Shown: piece by piece, positions 51,630 through 60,154 of the stretch
How positions within the stretch are numbered: position 1 is the stretch's first letter
Layout of the letters: every line of letters begins with the position of its first letter
Assembly (NCBI RefSeq): GCF_024296925.1
Contig: NZ_CP101125.1
Location: 994,501-1,058,500, forward strand
Source: Pseudomonas nunensis
GTDB taxonomy: Bacteria; Pseudomonadota; Gammaproteobacteria; Pseudomonadales; Pseudomonadaceae
Direction of reading: 5' to 3'
Length of the DNA: 64,000 nt
The notes under the pieces: model-generated
The model's input: the letters and a program-made list of their open reading frames with translations, nothing else
Database searches by the model: none
Told to the model about the DNA's origin: nothing
Program-made: the position numbers and the translations under genes

Positions 51630-51950
51630 GTGGTCAATGTCGAACAATTGAAGAACAGCGTGAACCGGATGTCGGTCGATGTGGTGCGCGAGGCGGTCCT
51701 CGAACTGCGTCTGGATGGCCTGGTCACGGAAGGTAAAACCCCCTTCAACAAGCTGCATTTCAACACCTGTTTCGCCGAGATCGAAGCCCTGTTCCAGCGC
51801 GCGGGTTATCACCGGCAACTGGACGTCGTGGGGTACCAGGGCTTGATGTACGCGCTTTACGATCCCGTTCGCTGGGAAGCGGTGGATGTGCTGCGCTGGC
51901 TCAAGGAATTCACCGAAGCAGCGGCGCGGACTCAGTCGATACCGGCCTGA
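51630..51950 (+). CDS. SOS-controlled conserved small protein of unknown function
   Basis: A 106-residue soluble protein, predicted mixed helical (VNRMSVDVVREAVLELRLDG, then FNTCFAEIEALFQRAGY). The start is GTG at 51630 with AGAGGGA seven bases upstream. A near-perfect LexA operator precedes it. I recall that the Pseudomonas LexA regulon contains several uncharacterised short genes, so this could be a conserved member, but I cannot name it. No DNA-repair domain is visible. Confidence 0.8.
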   Translation: MVNVEQLKNSVNRMSVDVVREAVLELRLDGLVTEGKTPFNKLHFNTCFAEIEALFQRAGYHRQLDVVGYQGLMYALYDPVRWEAVDVLRWLKEFTEAAARTQSIPA

Positions 51951-52021
51951 GGATTCTCCGCTAGGTTCGCTCCGGCCGCTGTTGGATAATGCCGCCCTGT
52001 ATTGAGGGTTAGAGCGTTCGT

Positions 52022-52912
52022 ATGTCCACTTCATCGTTTTCCGCTGCACACAGCCAGGCCAGCACCCTCTATTTGCCGCCGGGCCCGTGGCAGACCGTGC
52101 TCGATTGCCTGTGCGAGCACTTCGGCGCTATCGGCCGTGAGCAATGGCTGGACCGTATCGCTCGTGGCCGTGTCCTCGACGGCCAGGGACAGCCGATAGC
52201 CCTGGACCTGCCGTACAAGGAAGGTCTGCGGATTCATTATTTCCGTGAAGTGCCGGACGAAAAGCCGATCCCGGTGGTCGAGTCGATCCTGTACGCCGAC
52301 GAACATTTGGTAGTCGCGGACAAACCGCACTTTCTGCCCGTTACGCCGGCTGGCGAATACGTGGAGCAAACCCTGTTGCGACGGCTGATCCACCGCCTGG
52401 ATAACCCGCATCTGGTGCCGTTGCACCGCATTGACCGGCATACGGCGGGGCTCGTGCTGTTTTCGGCCAACCCGCAGACGCGTTCAGCGTATCAGTCGTT
52501 GTTTCCGACGCGCCAGATCGAAAAGCGCTACGAGGCGATTGCACGGGCGTTGCCTGAGCTGTCCTTCCCGCTGGTGCATAAAAGTCGGCTCGTGGACGGC
52601 GAACCGTTCTTTCGCATGCAGGAAGGCCCAGGTGTCAGCAATACCGAGACGGCGGTCGAGGTCAGGGAGAAAAACGGCGAGCTCTGGCGTTACGGGCTGT
52701 ACCCAGTCACTGGCAAAAAGCACCAGTTGCGGGTGCACATGACCGCCTTGGGTGCCAGCATCTGCAATGATCCGTTCTATCCGCAGGTACTCAAGGACGT
52801 CGAGGATGATTACGCCAATCCCTTGAAGCTGCTGGCCCAAGGGCTGCGATTCGTGGATCCGGTCACCGGCGAGGAGCGCGCCTTCGAGAGCACCATCACC
52901 TTGCAGTGGTGA
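52022..52912 (+). CDS. RluA-family pseudouridine synthase
   Basis: A 296-residue enzyme of the RluA type, which converts uridine to pseudouridine in rRNA or tRNA. An N-terminal S4-like region (about 25-75) is followed by the catalytic domain: ILYADEHLVVADKPHFLPV, the catalytic Asp in LHRIDRHTAGLVLF, the YEAIAR strand and KKHQLRVHM near the C-terminus. The target nucleotide cannot be told. A bidirectional terminator follows. Confidence 0.9.
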   Translation: MSTSSFSAAHSQASTLYLPPGPWQTVLDCLCEHFGAIGREQWLDRIARGRVLDGQGQPIALDLPYKEGLRIHYFREVPDEKPIPVVESILYADEHLVVADKPHFLPVTPAGEYVEQTLLRRLIHRLDNPHLVPLHRIDRHTAGLVLFSANPQTRSAYQSLFPTRQIEKRYEAIARALPELSFPLVHKSRLVDGEPFFRMQEGPGVSNTETAVEVREKNGELWRYGLYPVTGKKHQLRVHMTALGASICNDPFYPQVLKDVEDDYANPLKLLAQGLRFVDPVTGEERAFESTITLQW

Positions 52913-52940
52913 TCGGCAGCGCACTTTTCTTCAGCCACGA

Positions 52941-52965
52941 AAAAGCCCGCATTTAGCGGGCTTTT
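52941..52965. terminator. Bidirectional rho-independent terminator
   Basis: AAAAGCCCGC-ATTTA-GCGGGCTTTT gives a perfect stem with A- and T-runs on both sides. It serves the pseudouridine synthase gene on the plus strand and the lipoprotein gene on the minus strand. Confidence 0.9.
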
Positions 52966-52990
52966 CTGTATCTGGTTGTCACCGCAAGGA

Positions 52991-53212
52991 TTACAAGTCC
53001 TTGACGGTACGAACCTGATCCTTGTTGATGCGGGTGTGCTTGCCGTCCAACTGTTCGAACTCGTAGAAACCCGACTCTTCATCGAATTTAGGTTGGTCGA
53101 CGGCCTGGATTTCACGACCATCATTCAAGGTGATCACTGTTGGCGATGCACAACCGGCGAGGGTAGCGAGGCCCAGTGCGAGCATGAAAGTGGCGAGGGT
53201 CCGTTGAGTCAT
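52991..53212 (-). CDS. YgdI/YgdR-type small lipoprotein
   Basis: A 73-residue lipoprotein. The signal peptide ends in the lipobox LAGC, with Cys21 as the lipidated residue. The mature part is a small SH3-like fold (VITLNDGREIQAVDQPKFDE, then YEFEQLDGKHTRINKDQV), typical of the YgdI/YgdR family. It probably resides in the inner or outer membrane facing the periplasm. Its role is unknown. Confidence 0.88.
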   Translation of the reverse strand: MTQRTLATFMLALGLATLAGCASPTVITLNDGREIQAVDQPKFDEESGFYEFEQLDGKHTRINKDQVRTVKDL

Positions 53213-53289
53213 GAGTGTGTCTCCGAATATGAATACTTTTAGTTACTGAGCTTGTAGACGTATGCAACGAGCGCAAGTTCCTTCTCGTG

Positions 53290-53892
53290 TCAGTCTGACA
53301 CAGTGTTGTGTGCACTTAACAGTTCTGGTGTGTTCAGGTTGGCCAGCCGAGGGTCGTTGTCCGGGCATTGCAGGGCGGTGGCACCCAGCTGCCGCATGAT
53401 TCGCCCGGGGCTGCGCTCGCCTTCGTTCCAGGCGTTTTCGAACGCATTTGAAAGGACCACGGGAATAATGCACAGCAACGGCTCCCAATGGTCACCGTGG
53501 CGCAGCATCAGGGGATTGTCCGGGTGCTGTGCGGCGGTTTCGCGCATGTCTTGAAGCAGGGCTGCGTCGATGCGCGGCACGTCACAGGGCAAAACCAGCA
53601 AATGGGCATGGCGGGCGGCTTTCAGGCCAGCACGGATACCTGCCAGGGGCCCGGGGAAATCGGCGTGATCATCAACCACCAGTTGGTCGGCGTAGGGCGC
53701 GTATTTTTCCTGGTTTCTGTTGCAGGAGATGATCAAGTCGTCGCTCAGCGCGCGGGTCTTGCGGTGCAGATGGGCAATCAGCGGTTCGCCGTGCCACTCG
53801 ATCAGCCCCTTGTCCTGGCCGCCCATGCGCTGGCCACGTCCACCCGCCAGGAGCAGAATTGAACAGGTCGGCAGCGGTGTCGTTGAAGTCAT
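53290..53892 (-). CDS. mobA: Molybdenum cofactor guanylyltransferase
   Basis: A 200-residue nucleotidyltransferase that joins GMP from GTP to molybdopterin, forming the MGD cofactor needed by DMSO-reductase-type enzymes such as the FdhF-like protein in this window. The signature [20 protein letters not shown] binds GTP (residues 13-32), and the Asp in [10 protein letters not shown] (near 100) coordinates Mg2+. It lies divergent from moaB across 80 bases; this grouping of mobA, moaB and moeA is usual in pseudomonads. Confidence 0.95.
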   Translation of the reverse strand: MTSTTPLPTCSILLLAGGRGQRMGGQDKGLIEWHGEPLIAHLHRKTRALSDDLIISCNRNQEKYAPYADQLVVDDHADFPGPLAGIRAGLKAARHAHLLVLPCDVPRIDAALLQDMRETAAQHPDNPLMLRHGDHWEPLLCIIPVVLSNAFENAWNEGERSPGRIMRQLGATALQCPDNDPRLANLNTPELLSAHNTVSD

Positions 53893-53973
53893 GGCAGCTC
53901 TCCATGGGGGCGGCGAAAAATTGAGGCGCTGTGATATAACACCGGGCTGTTTCCCCTACAACTGGAAGAGCCT

Positions 53974-54513
53974 ATGAAAGCCAAGGCTGATGTACCTTTC
54001 GCGCCGCTCAACATCGCGGTGTTGACGGTCAGCGATACCCGAACCCTGGAAACCGACACCTCTGGGCAGGTCTTTGTCGACCGCCTGAGAGCAGCCGGTC
54101 ACAACCTCGCAGAACGGGTGTTGCTTAAAGATGACCTCTACAAAATTCGCGCGCAAGTCGCCACCTGGATTGCCGACGATGTAGTGCAGGTCGTGCTGAT
54201 TACGGGCGGCACCGGATTCACCGGGCGTGACAGCACGCCGGAAGCGGTCAGTTGCCTGCTGGATAAGCAGGTCGATGGTTTTGGCGAATTGTTCCGGCAG
54301 ATTTCCGTAGCCGACATTGGCACCTCGACCGTGCAGTCCCGAGCATTGGCCGGCTTGGCCAACGGCACGCTGGTTTGCTGCTTGCCGGGTTCGACCAACG
54401 CCGTGCGTACCGGTTGGGATGGCATTCTGGCCGAGCAACTGGATTCGCGGCATCGTCCGTGCAATTTCGTCCCTCATCTGAAACAGGCGGCCCCCTGTGA
54501 ATCCCGCGGGTAA
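53974..54513 (+). CDS. moaB: Molybdopterin adenylyltransferase-type protein MoaB
   Basis: A 179-residue MogA/MoaB-fold protein, expected to adenylylate molybdopterin before metal insertion. Motifs are LTVSDTRTLETDTSG near the N-terminus and LITGGTGFTGRDSTPEAV in the middle, with PGSTNAVRTGWDGI later. GGAAGAG precedes the ATG at 53974. Its 3' end overlaps moeA by 17 bases, so the two are translated together. Confidence 0.93.
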   Translation: MKAKADVPFAPLNIAVLTVSDTRTLETDTSGQVFVDRLRAAGHNLAERVLLKDDLYKIRAQVATWIADDVVQVVLITGGTGFTGRDSTPEAVSCLLDKQVDGFGELFRQISVADIGTSTVQSRALAGLANGTLVCCLPGSTNAVRTGWDGILAEQLDSRHRPCNFVPHLKQAAPCESRG

Positions 54514-55723
54514 GCCCGGCAAGACCGGCAGCTTGATGCCTGTCGAGGTGGCACTGGCGCGCTTGCTGGAAATGGCCGAAGCGGCACCGATCCGCGAGCG
54601 CGAACACCTGCCGTTGGCGCAGGTTCAGGGTCGTGTGCTGGCAGAGGATCTGATCTCGACGCTGGACCTGCCGCCCTGGCCCAACAGTGCCATGGACGGT
54701 TATGCCTTGCGACTGGCCGACTGGAGCGGTGAACCGTTGGTGGTCAGCCAGAAGATTTTCGCTGGCCAGGCCCCGCAACCGTTGCAGCCAGGCACCTGTG
54801 CACGAATCTTTACCGGCGCGCCGGTGCCTGCCGGTGCCGACTGCGTCGAGATGCAAGAAAACGCCGAGGTCCAGGCCGATGAGCGCGTGCGTTTTACCGA
54901 AACCATGACGCCGGGCCAGAACATTCGTCCACAGGGCCAGGAAACCACTGCCGGTGAATTGGTCTTGTCCGCCGGCACGCGTTTGGGGCCTATCGAGCAG
55001 GGGCTGGCGGCATCGCTGGGATGTGCTGAGCTGGCGGTGGTGCGCAAGGTTCGTGTGGCGGTGCTGTCCACCGGTGATGAACTGATCGAACCCGGTCAGG
55101 CGTTGGGTCCGGGACAGATCTACAACAGCAATCGTGTGTTGCTTTGCAGCTGGTTGCAGCGTTTGGGTTGCGAGGTGATTGATGCCGGCATTCTTGAGGA
55201 TGATCTGGCGGTAACGCGTGCTCGCTTGGGCGAACTGACCAATGTGGACCTGATTTTGTCCACTGGCGGTGTATCAGTAGGGGAGGCCGACTTCCTGGGC
55301 ATTGCCTTGCGCGAAGAGGGTGAGCTCACATTGTGGAAGCTTGCAATCAAGCCCGGCAAACCGCTGACGTTTGGACATTTCCGTGGCGTACCGGTGATTG
55401 GCTTGCCGGGTAACCCGGCTTCAACGCTGGTGACCTTTGCTTTGTTGGCGCGGCCTTATCTCCTGCGCCGTCAAGGTGTCCAAGAGGTTGAACCGTTGAA
55501 GTTCCCGGTGCCGGCAGGGTTCGTCTGGCCCAAGGCTGGCAACCGACGGGAGTACCTGCGTGGGCGCCTCGAGAATGGTCGGGCAATCATCTACAGGAAT
55601 CAAAGCTCCGGCGTTCTGCGCAGCGCCGCTTGGGCCGAAGGCCTGGTGGAGGTGCTGGAAGATCGCACGTTGATCGAGGGTGAATACGTCAACTTCATCC
55701 CCCTGAGTGAAGTCTTGGGCTGA
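54497..55723 (+). CDS. moeA: Molybdopterin molybdenumtransferase
   Basis: A 408-residue enzyme that inserts molybdate into adenylylated molybdopterin. Landmarks are PPWPNSAMDGYALR, FTGAPVPAGADCV, STGDELIEPG, STGGVSVGEADF, KPGKPLTFG and GLPGNPAST. GTG at 54497 lies inside the end of moaB; an in-frame ATG at 54536 is an alternative, since the first 13 residues are not conserved-looking. It acts downstream of MoaB and before MobA. Confidence 0.95.
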   Translation: MNPAGKPGKTGSLMPVEVALARLLEMAEAAPIREREHLPLAQVQGRVLAEDLISTLDLPPWPNSAMDGYALRLADWSGEPLVVSQKIFAGQAPQPLQPGTCARIFTGAPVPAGADCVEMQENAEVQADERVRFTETMTPGQNIRPQGQETTAGELVLSAGTRLGPIEQGLAASLGCAELAVVRKVRVAVLSTGDELIEPGQALGPGQIYNSNRVLLCSWLQRLGCEVIDAGILEDDLAVTRARLGELTNVDLILSTGGVSVGEADFLGIALREEGELTLWKLAIKPGKPLTFGHFRGVPVIGLPGNPASTLVTFALLARPYLLRRQGVQEVEPLKFPVPAGFVWPKAGNRREYLRGRLENGRAIIYRNQSSGVLRSAAWAEGLVEVLEDRTLIEGEYVNFIPLSEVLG

Positions 55724-55777
55724 TGCCTGTCGACGCAGGGCCGGCTGATTCAGCCGGGCCTCGCGTCACCCTGCCGC

Positions 55778-56041
55778 TTAATGAGACAGGAGCGTCACGA
55801 CCTGATCGAACCGGCTGTTGGCGATCCATCCCAGAAGCCCCAGTAACACGGCGCTTGCGCCAGCCAGGTAGGCCAGTCGGTGCTTGATGGATTTGACGTC
55901 ACCACGCACTTCGTCCATGTCTCGGCGAATGTACTTGAGGTGGGTCTCCAGCTCAACGACGCGAGGTTCCATAGCTTCTCCAGCAGGTTTTGCGCTGTTT
56001 GTGAATTCAGTCTGGTGAGCCCTTAGGGCGTTTGCATTCAT
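55778..56041 (-). CDS. Small membrane-anchored coiled-coil protein
   Basis: An 87-residue protein with a coiled-coil region (MEPRVVELETHLKYIRRDMD, then EVRGDVKSIKHRLAYLAG) and a C-terminal membrane helix (ASAVLLGLLGWIAN). AAGGA lies ten bases before the ATG at 56041; the longer frame to 56110 has no such site. This pattern resembles small haemolysin-XhlA-like or DUF1640-type proteins, but the function is unknown. Confidence 0.7.
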   Translation of the reverse strand: MNANALRAHQTEFTNSAKPAGEAMEPRVVELETHLKYIRRDMDEVRGDVKSIKHRLAYLAGASAVLLGLLGWIANSRFDQVVTLLSH

Positions 56042-56275
56042 TGCGTGCACATCCTTGTGTGTTTGTATTTTGATGGTTGAAACCACAGGGCCCAACGTTG
56101 GACCAATCACCTGGCTCGGTCAATTGAGCCGATTCCGTATGTCTCGTAAGAAAAAATACCGCGTTGTAGGACCCCGGGCGCCGGGACCCTGAATTAATTC
56201 AAGTTTTCCTGACTTTTTTGCGTGTCCGTGAGGTCAACATCTCCCATACGGATTCCAATCATGGGAGTGATGGCA

Positions 56276-57193
56276 ATGGATGAGCGCAAGGCGCTGTTGA
56301 TTCTGCATGGCAAGCAGGCACTCAATGAGGACGTTCGCGCGGCCGTTGAAGGCAAGCGCAAGCAGGGGTGGGAGCTGGCGGTCCGGCTGACCTGGGAGGC
56401 CGGCGATGCCGCGCGTCTGGTGGATGAAGCGCTGACTGCCGGATACACACAAGTGATTGCCGGGGGAGGTGACGGCACCTTGCGCGATATCGCTGAAGCC
56501 ATGGCGGCACACCCGAACGAGGCTAGCCTGGTGCTGCTGCCGTTGGGTACCGCCAATGACTTTGCCCGCGCCGCCGGCATTTCCCTGGAGCCCGCTCAGG
56601 CACTGGAACTGCTGGACACTGCTCCGAGCGCCATCGATCTGGGAACCGTTGGCGGACAGGCGTTCCTGAACATGGCCACCGGCGGATTTGGCAGTAACGT
56701 CACGGCCAACACCTCGGAGGACCTGAAAAAAATCCTGGGTGGCGCGGCGTATCTGTTCACAGGGTTATCGCGCTTCAGCGAATTACATGCCGCTTATGGC
56801 GAGTTGCAGGGGCCGGATTTTCACTGGCGTGGTGAATTACTGGCGCTGGGCATCGGCAATGGCCGACAGGCCGGCGGTGGCCGTGTGTTGTGTCCGGAGG
56901 CACTGGTAGACGACGGATTGCTGGACATCAGCATTCTGCCGGCACCTCAGGAAGTGGTCGGCACGTTGAAGAACTTGCTGACCGAGGGCTTCGGCATCGA
57001 CAACATGTTCGTGCGAGCCCGTTTGCCTTGGGTCGAGATCAAGGTCTCGGAAGGCCTGCATATCAATCTGGATGGTGAACCGCTTGAGGGTGACGACTTG
57101 CGTTTCGAAGCGCGTCCGGCGGCGTTGCGTGTGCATTTGCCGCCGAACTCGCCGCTGCTGGGCTCAACGCCAGCCCTCAATCGTCCAGGCTGA
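56276..57193 (+). CDS. yegS: YegS-type lipid kinase
   Basis: A 305-residue diacylglycerol-kinase-fold enzyme. The nucleotide-binding GGGDGTLRDIAEAM and LPLGTANDFARAAGI motifs are clear, as is GGGRVLCPEALVDDG further on. E. coli YegS phosphorylates phosphatidylglycerol in vitro. The ATG at 56276 is preceded by GGAG at nine bases; the frame extends 18 codons upstream without support. It overlaps the convergent regulator gene by 17 bases. Confidence 0.9.
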   Translation: MDERKALLILHGKQALNEDVRAAVEGKRKQGWELAVRLTWEAGDAARLVDEALTAGYTQVIAGGGDGTLRDIAEAMAAHPNEASLVLLPLGTANDFARAAGISLEPAQALELLDTAPSAIDLGTVGGQAFLNMATGGFGSNVTANTSEDLKKILGGAAYLFTGLSRFSELHAAYGELQGPDFHWRGELLALGIGNGRQAGGGRVLCPEALVDDGLLDISILPAPQEVVGTLKNLLTEGFGIDNMFVRARLPWVEIKVSEGLHINLDGEPLEGDDLRFEARPAALRVHLPPNSPLLGSTPALNRPG

Positions 57194-57836
57194 TAATTTG
57201 CTCGCGCACGGCGAACAGCACCAGGCCTGCCACGTCGTAGATCTGCAAGCGTTTCATGATCTGCGAGCGGTGGGTTTCGACGGTCTTGATGCTCAGGCCA
57301 AGGCCGTTGGCGATTTCCCGGGTGGATTTGCCGCGCACGATCAGTCGCAGGATTTCGAGCTGGCGTGCCGTCAGGTTGTGGGAGTCCTGGGCCGGCGCCT
57401 GGTTTTTCTGAGTACGGGTCAGCGCCTGGTTGATTACCGTGTGGGCGATGGCCGGGCTCAGGTAGCGCTCGTTGTTGCGCAAGGCGTCCAGGGCGTGTTC
57501 GAGTTCAGTCGCCGTGGTGTCCTTGAGCAAGTAACCATGAGCCCCGGATTCCAGTGCCTGCATGATCAGCGTCGGGTCGGTGTGCATCGACAGGATCAGT
57601 ACTTTGCTTTGCGGGCGAACCCTTTTGAGACGCTGCAAGGCTTCGAGGCCGCCGGTCTCCTTCATGGAGATATCCAGCAAGACAATGTCCGGGGACAGTT
57701 GCTCGACCATCTCCAGCAGTTGCGAGCCGTCATTAGCCTCGCCGACTACCGCGTAGCCGGGAATATCCAGCACCAGAGCGCGCACGCCTGCCCGGATAAG
57801 CGAGTGGTCATCCACCAGAAGTAAATTACAAGTCAA
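57177..57836 (-). CDS. NarL/FixJ-family response regulator
   Basis: A 219-residue transcription regulator. The receiver (1-120) has LLLVDDHSL, phospho-Asp in IVLLDISMKETGG, LSMH and the Lys in YLLKDT. The LuxR-type helix-turn-helix (155-215) has LTARQLEILRLIVRGKSTRE and IKTVETHRSQIMKRL. The ATG overlaps the kinase gene stop by four bases, so the two make a coupled two-component system. The output genes are unknown. Confidence 0.93.
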   Translation of the reverse strand: MTCNLLLVDDHSLIRAGVRALVLDIPGYAVVGEANDGSQLLEMVEQLSPDIVLLDISMKETGGLEALQRLKRVRPQSKVLILSMHTDPTLIMQALESGAHGYLLKDTTATELEHALDALRNNERYLSPAIAHTVINQALTRTQKNQAPAQDSHNLTARQLEILRLIVRGKSTREIANGLGLSIKTVETHRSQIMKRLQIYDVAGLVLFAVREQIISLDD

Positions 57837-58741
57837 CGCATAACCTTATTCGTACTGGCCCGTTCGAGCGCGCGGGGCGCCCAGGGGAAAAGTGCTTCGA
57901 TTTGAGTGCCTTTGCCTGGCTCGCTGGTCACGGTCAAGGTCCCGCCCAATTGCTCGATCCGTTCCGACATCCCGGCCATTCCACGTTGTCCCTCGCGTCC
58001 GGGGTTTGCCGCGGGCGCGAAACCGAGGCCGTCATCGCTGATCAGCAATGTCAGGCCTTGGGGCAGCCGTTGCACGCGCACCAGTAAATTCCGGGCCTCG
58101 GCATGGCGCAAAATATTGGTCACCGCTTCCTGGGTAATCCGGAACGCGGCCACGGCCATTTCTTCCGGAATGCCGGTCAAGCGCTGATGGCATTCCAGGC
58201 TCCAGTGCACCGAGGTATTGGCCAGGGTCTTGAGCAAGTGTGCCCGCAGGCTGGCTTCCAGGCCAAGACTGGTCAGCTGTCGGGGGTTGAGGATGGCTGA
58301 GACGTCGCGCACCTTGTTCAGGGTTTCTTCCAGGGTGTCGCACAGCACCGAGCATTGCCCCTGAAGGTCTTCGGGCAGTCGGCGCTTGAGCCACTCGCTT
58401 TGCAGTTTTGCCGCGGTCAGCAATTGGCCGATATCGTCGTGTAACTCGCGGCTGAGCCGATGGCGTTCGTTTTCCTGGACTTCCAGAAGTCGGTCGGCCA
58501 GCTCTTGGGGTTGAAACTTGATCGATTTGCGCGACAGGCGATGCCCGACCCAGACACAGGCCAGTGCCGCGATGTTGAGCACCAGCAGGCTCGCCGGCAA
58601 GCGAGTGGAGAGGCCATAGACCAGCAGACTGCCAAGCGCCGAGCAGGTACACAGCAACAGCGTGAACCGACGCGCGTTTACTCGGGAAGGTGGCCACGTG
58701 GTGATTGACTTGAGGCTGGCGTACATAGCAGATGGAGCCAA
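57833..58741 (-). CDS. NarX/DesK-type sensor histidine kinase
   Basis: A 302-residue inner-membrane kinase with two helices near the N-terminus (about 25-65) and no large periplasmic domain, followed by a HisKA_3 dimerisation domain with the phospho-His in RHRLSRELHDDIGQLL and an HATPase_c domain (AVTNILRHAEA, SDDGLGFAP, GMAGMSERIEQLGG). The start is 58741 or the ATG at 58726. The signal is probably sensed within the membrane. Confidence 0.9.
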   Translation of the reverse strand: MAPSAMYASLKSITTWPPSRVNARRFTLLLCTCSALGSLLVYGLSTRLPASLLVLNIAALACVWVGHRLSRKSIKFQPQELADRLLEVQENERHRLSRELHDDIGQLLTAAKLQSEWLKRRLPEDLQGQCSVLCDTLEETLNKVRDVSAILNPRQLTSLGLEASLRAHLLKTLANTSVHWSLECHQRLTGIPEEMAVAAFRITQEAVTNILRHAEARNLLVRVQRLPQGLTLLISDDGLGFAPAANPGREGQRGMAGMSERIEQLGGTLTVTSEPGKGTQIEALFPWAPRALERASTNKVMR

Positions 58742-59240
58742 TGGATGTTCGCTGCGGGCAGACCCGTCATGGTGACTGACGAGTCTCTGTCTGAAAAACT
58801 TTTGGGTAAATCACCGACTTCAACGGAGCAAAGCAAAGGGCGAAATACAGCGTTGAAGTTTGGCGTGTTGCACTCGTCTGGAATCAAGGTGCCATTAATT
58901 GACGCCAATTAATGGCCGGCATAATACCACTTAAGATACCGTTGGTCGCGTTTGGTATATATGTCTATACAGTCAGGAAATAGGGTGCATGGACGTTGGT
59001 TCCATAATGGAAAAAGTTTAGGTTTTTGTCACATGAAGATAGTGAAGGTGCCTGGATTTTATTTTTAAAGTCAGGCATTACCTGAGCCCGAGACAGAAAG
59101 TCGGTGCTCGACTGGAATACTTATTTGTAATGAGTTGTCGTTGACAGATATGAAATATGTAATTGCGACATGTGCATTCAAATGACAGAGCTGGGTGTGG
59201 GCAATAACAAAACCAGCCAACGAATAGTTGTCCGGTAAAT
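58742..59240. other. 500-base intergenic region with a perfect palindrome
   Basis: No gene is supported here. The right two thirds are AT-rich. The kinase promoter should lie in the left part, close to the palindrome at 58891-58916. Confidence 0.45.
58891..58916. promoter_or_regulatory. Perfect 11-bp inverted repeat, likely operator
   Basis: GCCATTAATTG and CAATTAATGGC are perfect arms around ACGC. It is 150 bases upstream of the sensor kinase gene, with no T-run. Its AT-rich core and symmetry fit a dimeric regulator site. The LuxR-type regulator of the neighbouring pair is one candidate for binding. Confidence 0.55.
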
Positions 59241-59711
59241 TTAAGCTTGCCGTTCCGAGAACGTCACGAGGGTGAGCGGTTTGGCATGCACGGGAGGCTG
59301 AAAACGGCTTTGCCCGACCTGAAAGGCAAACGCTTCGATCAACGATGTCTGCTCGCTGTCATCCAGGCTCAACTGGCCGGTTTTTTGGTCGATGAGTTCG
59401 AGTTGCCAGGCCAGCAGCGTCAGGCAATCTTTCAGCGCTTCCAAGGCCAAGTCGTTCAGCACTCTCTGATGCTGGGCATGGTTCAACAAACCATGAATGT
59501 GCAGCGAAAACTCCGACACCGCTTCCAGTCCCAAGGCATCGGCCTTGTTCGCCAGCTTGAGCAGGGTGCTGAGCATGCAGTCGATCGCGTCCGTATCATG
59601 GCTGATCAGTTGCAGATGACTGAGGCATTCCTCGGTTTTGGCCAGGAATGTTTCAGCCTCGACGAGAAACTCGGGAAGCCCTTGAGTCCCCTCTTTATGG
59701 TCGTTCGGCAT
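59241..59711 (-). CDS. Hpt-like helical protein lacking the phospho-histidine
   Basis: A 156-residue all-helical soluble protein. The part from about 35 to 110 resembles an Hpt four-helix bundle (LSTLLKLANKADALGLEAVSE, then LHIHGLLNHA). Where Hpt domains have His-x-x-Lys-Gly, this has LLKLANKA, so the phosphorylatable His is absent. It could be a scaffold or binding partner in a phosphorelay. GGAG precedes the ATG at 59711; four more codons upstream are open. cheV lies 440 bases away on the other strand. Confidence 0.6.
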   Translation of the reverse strand: MPNDHKEGTQGLPEFLVEAETFLAKTEECLSHLQLISHDTDAIDCMLSTLLKLANKADALGLEAVSEFSLHIHGLLNHAQHQRVLNDLALEALKDCLTLLAWQLELIDQKTGQLSLDDSEQTSLIEAFAFQVGQSRFQPPVHAKPLTLVTFSERQA

Positions 59712-60154
59712 GCTTATCTCCACAACGTCATGTCAGATGGGGGAATGTCGTGTGTGTCGATAATCACGAGTTTTTGCGCGAGCGCACCCCGGCGAGCTGT
59801 TGTGCACGCTGGATAACTCGAGAGGGTGGAGGGCCACTGACCTGCGATCGCACACAAAAGCCTGACTCCGTTCATGCAATGAGAATGGCGTCACATTAAT
59901 GGCTATTGGATATTGCGAATATCAGGTTGGGCCTGATTGTTACTAGGGGAATCCCTTACGCAGGGGAACCTATCGTGCAAACCGAGGTCGCGCGGCAGGG
60001 AAAGAAACGTGATGAAAATCACGAGGCCAGTAAAGCATGATGTTAATGTGACATCAATGGCTGAAGATGGCATTTCGTCGCGGGGTCAAGGTCCTGCAAT
60101 AACAGCCGATAACCCTCTTTAGTGAATTCATCAGAACAAGCCCAGGAGTCATTG
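59712..60154. other. Divergent intergenic region, Hpt-like gene and cheV
   Basis: Holds the promoters of both genes. Small open frames here lack support. I saw no clear flagellar sigma-28 promoter (TAAA-N15-GCCGATAA) upstream of cheV. Confidence 0.4.
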
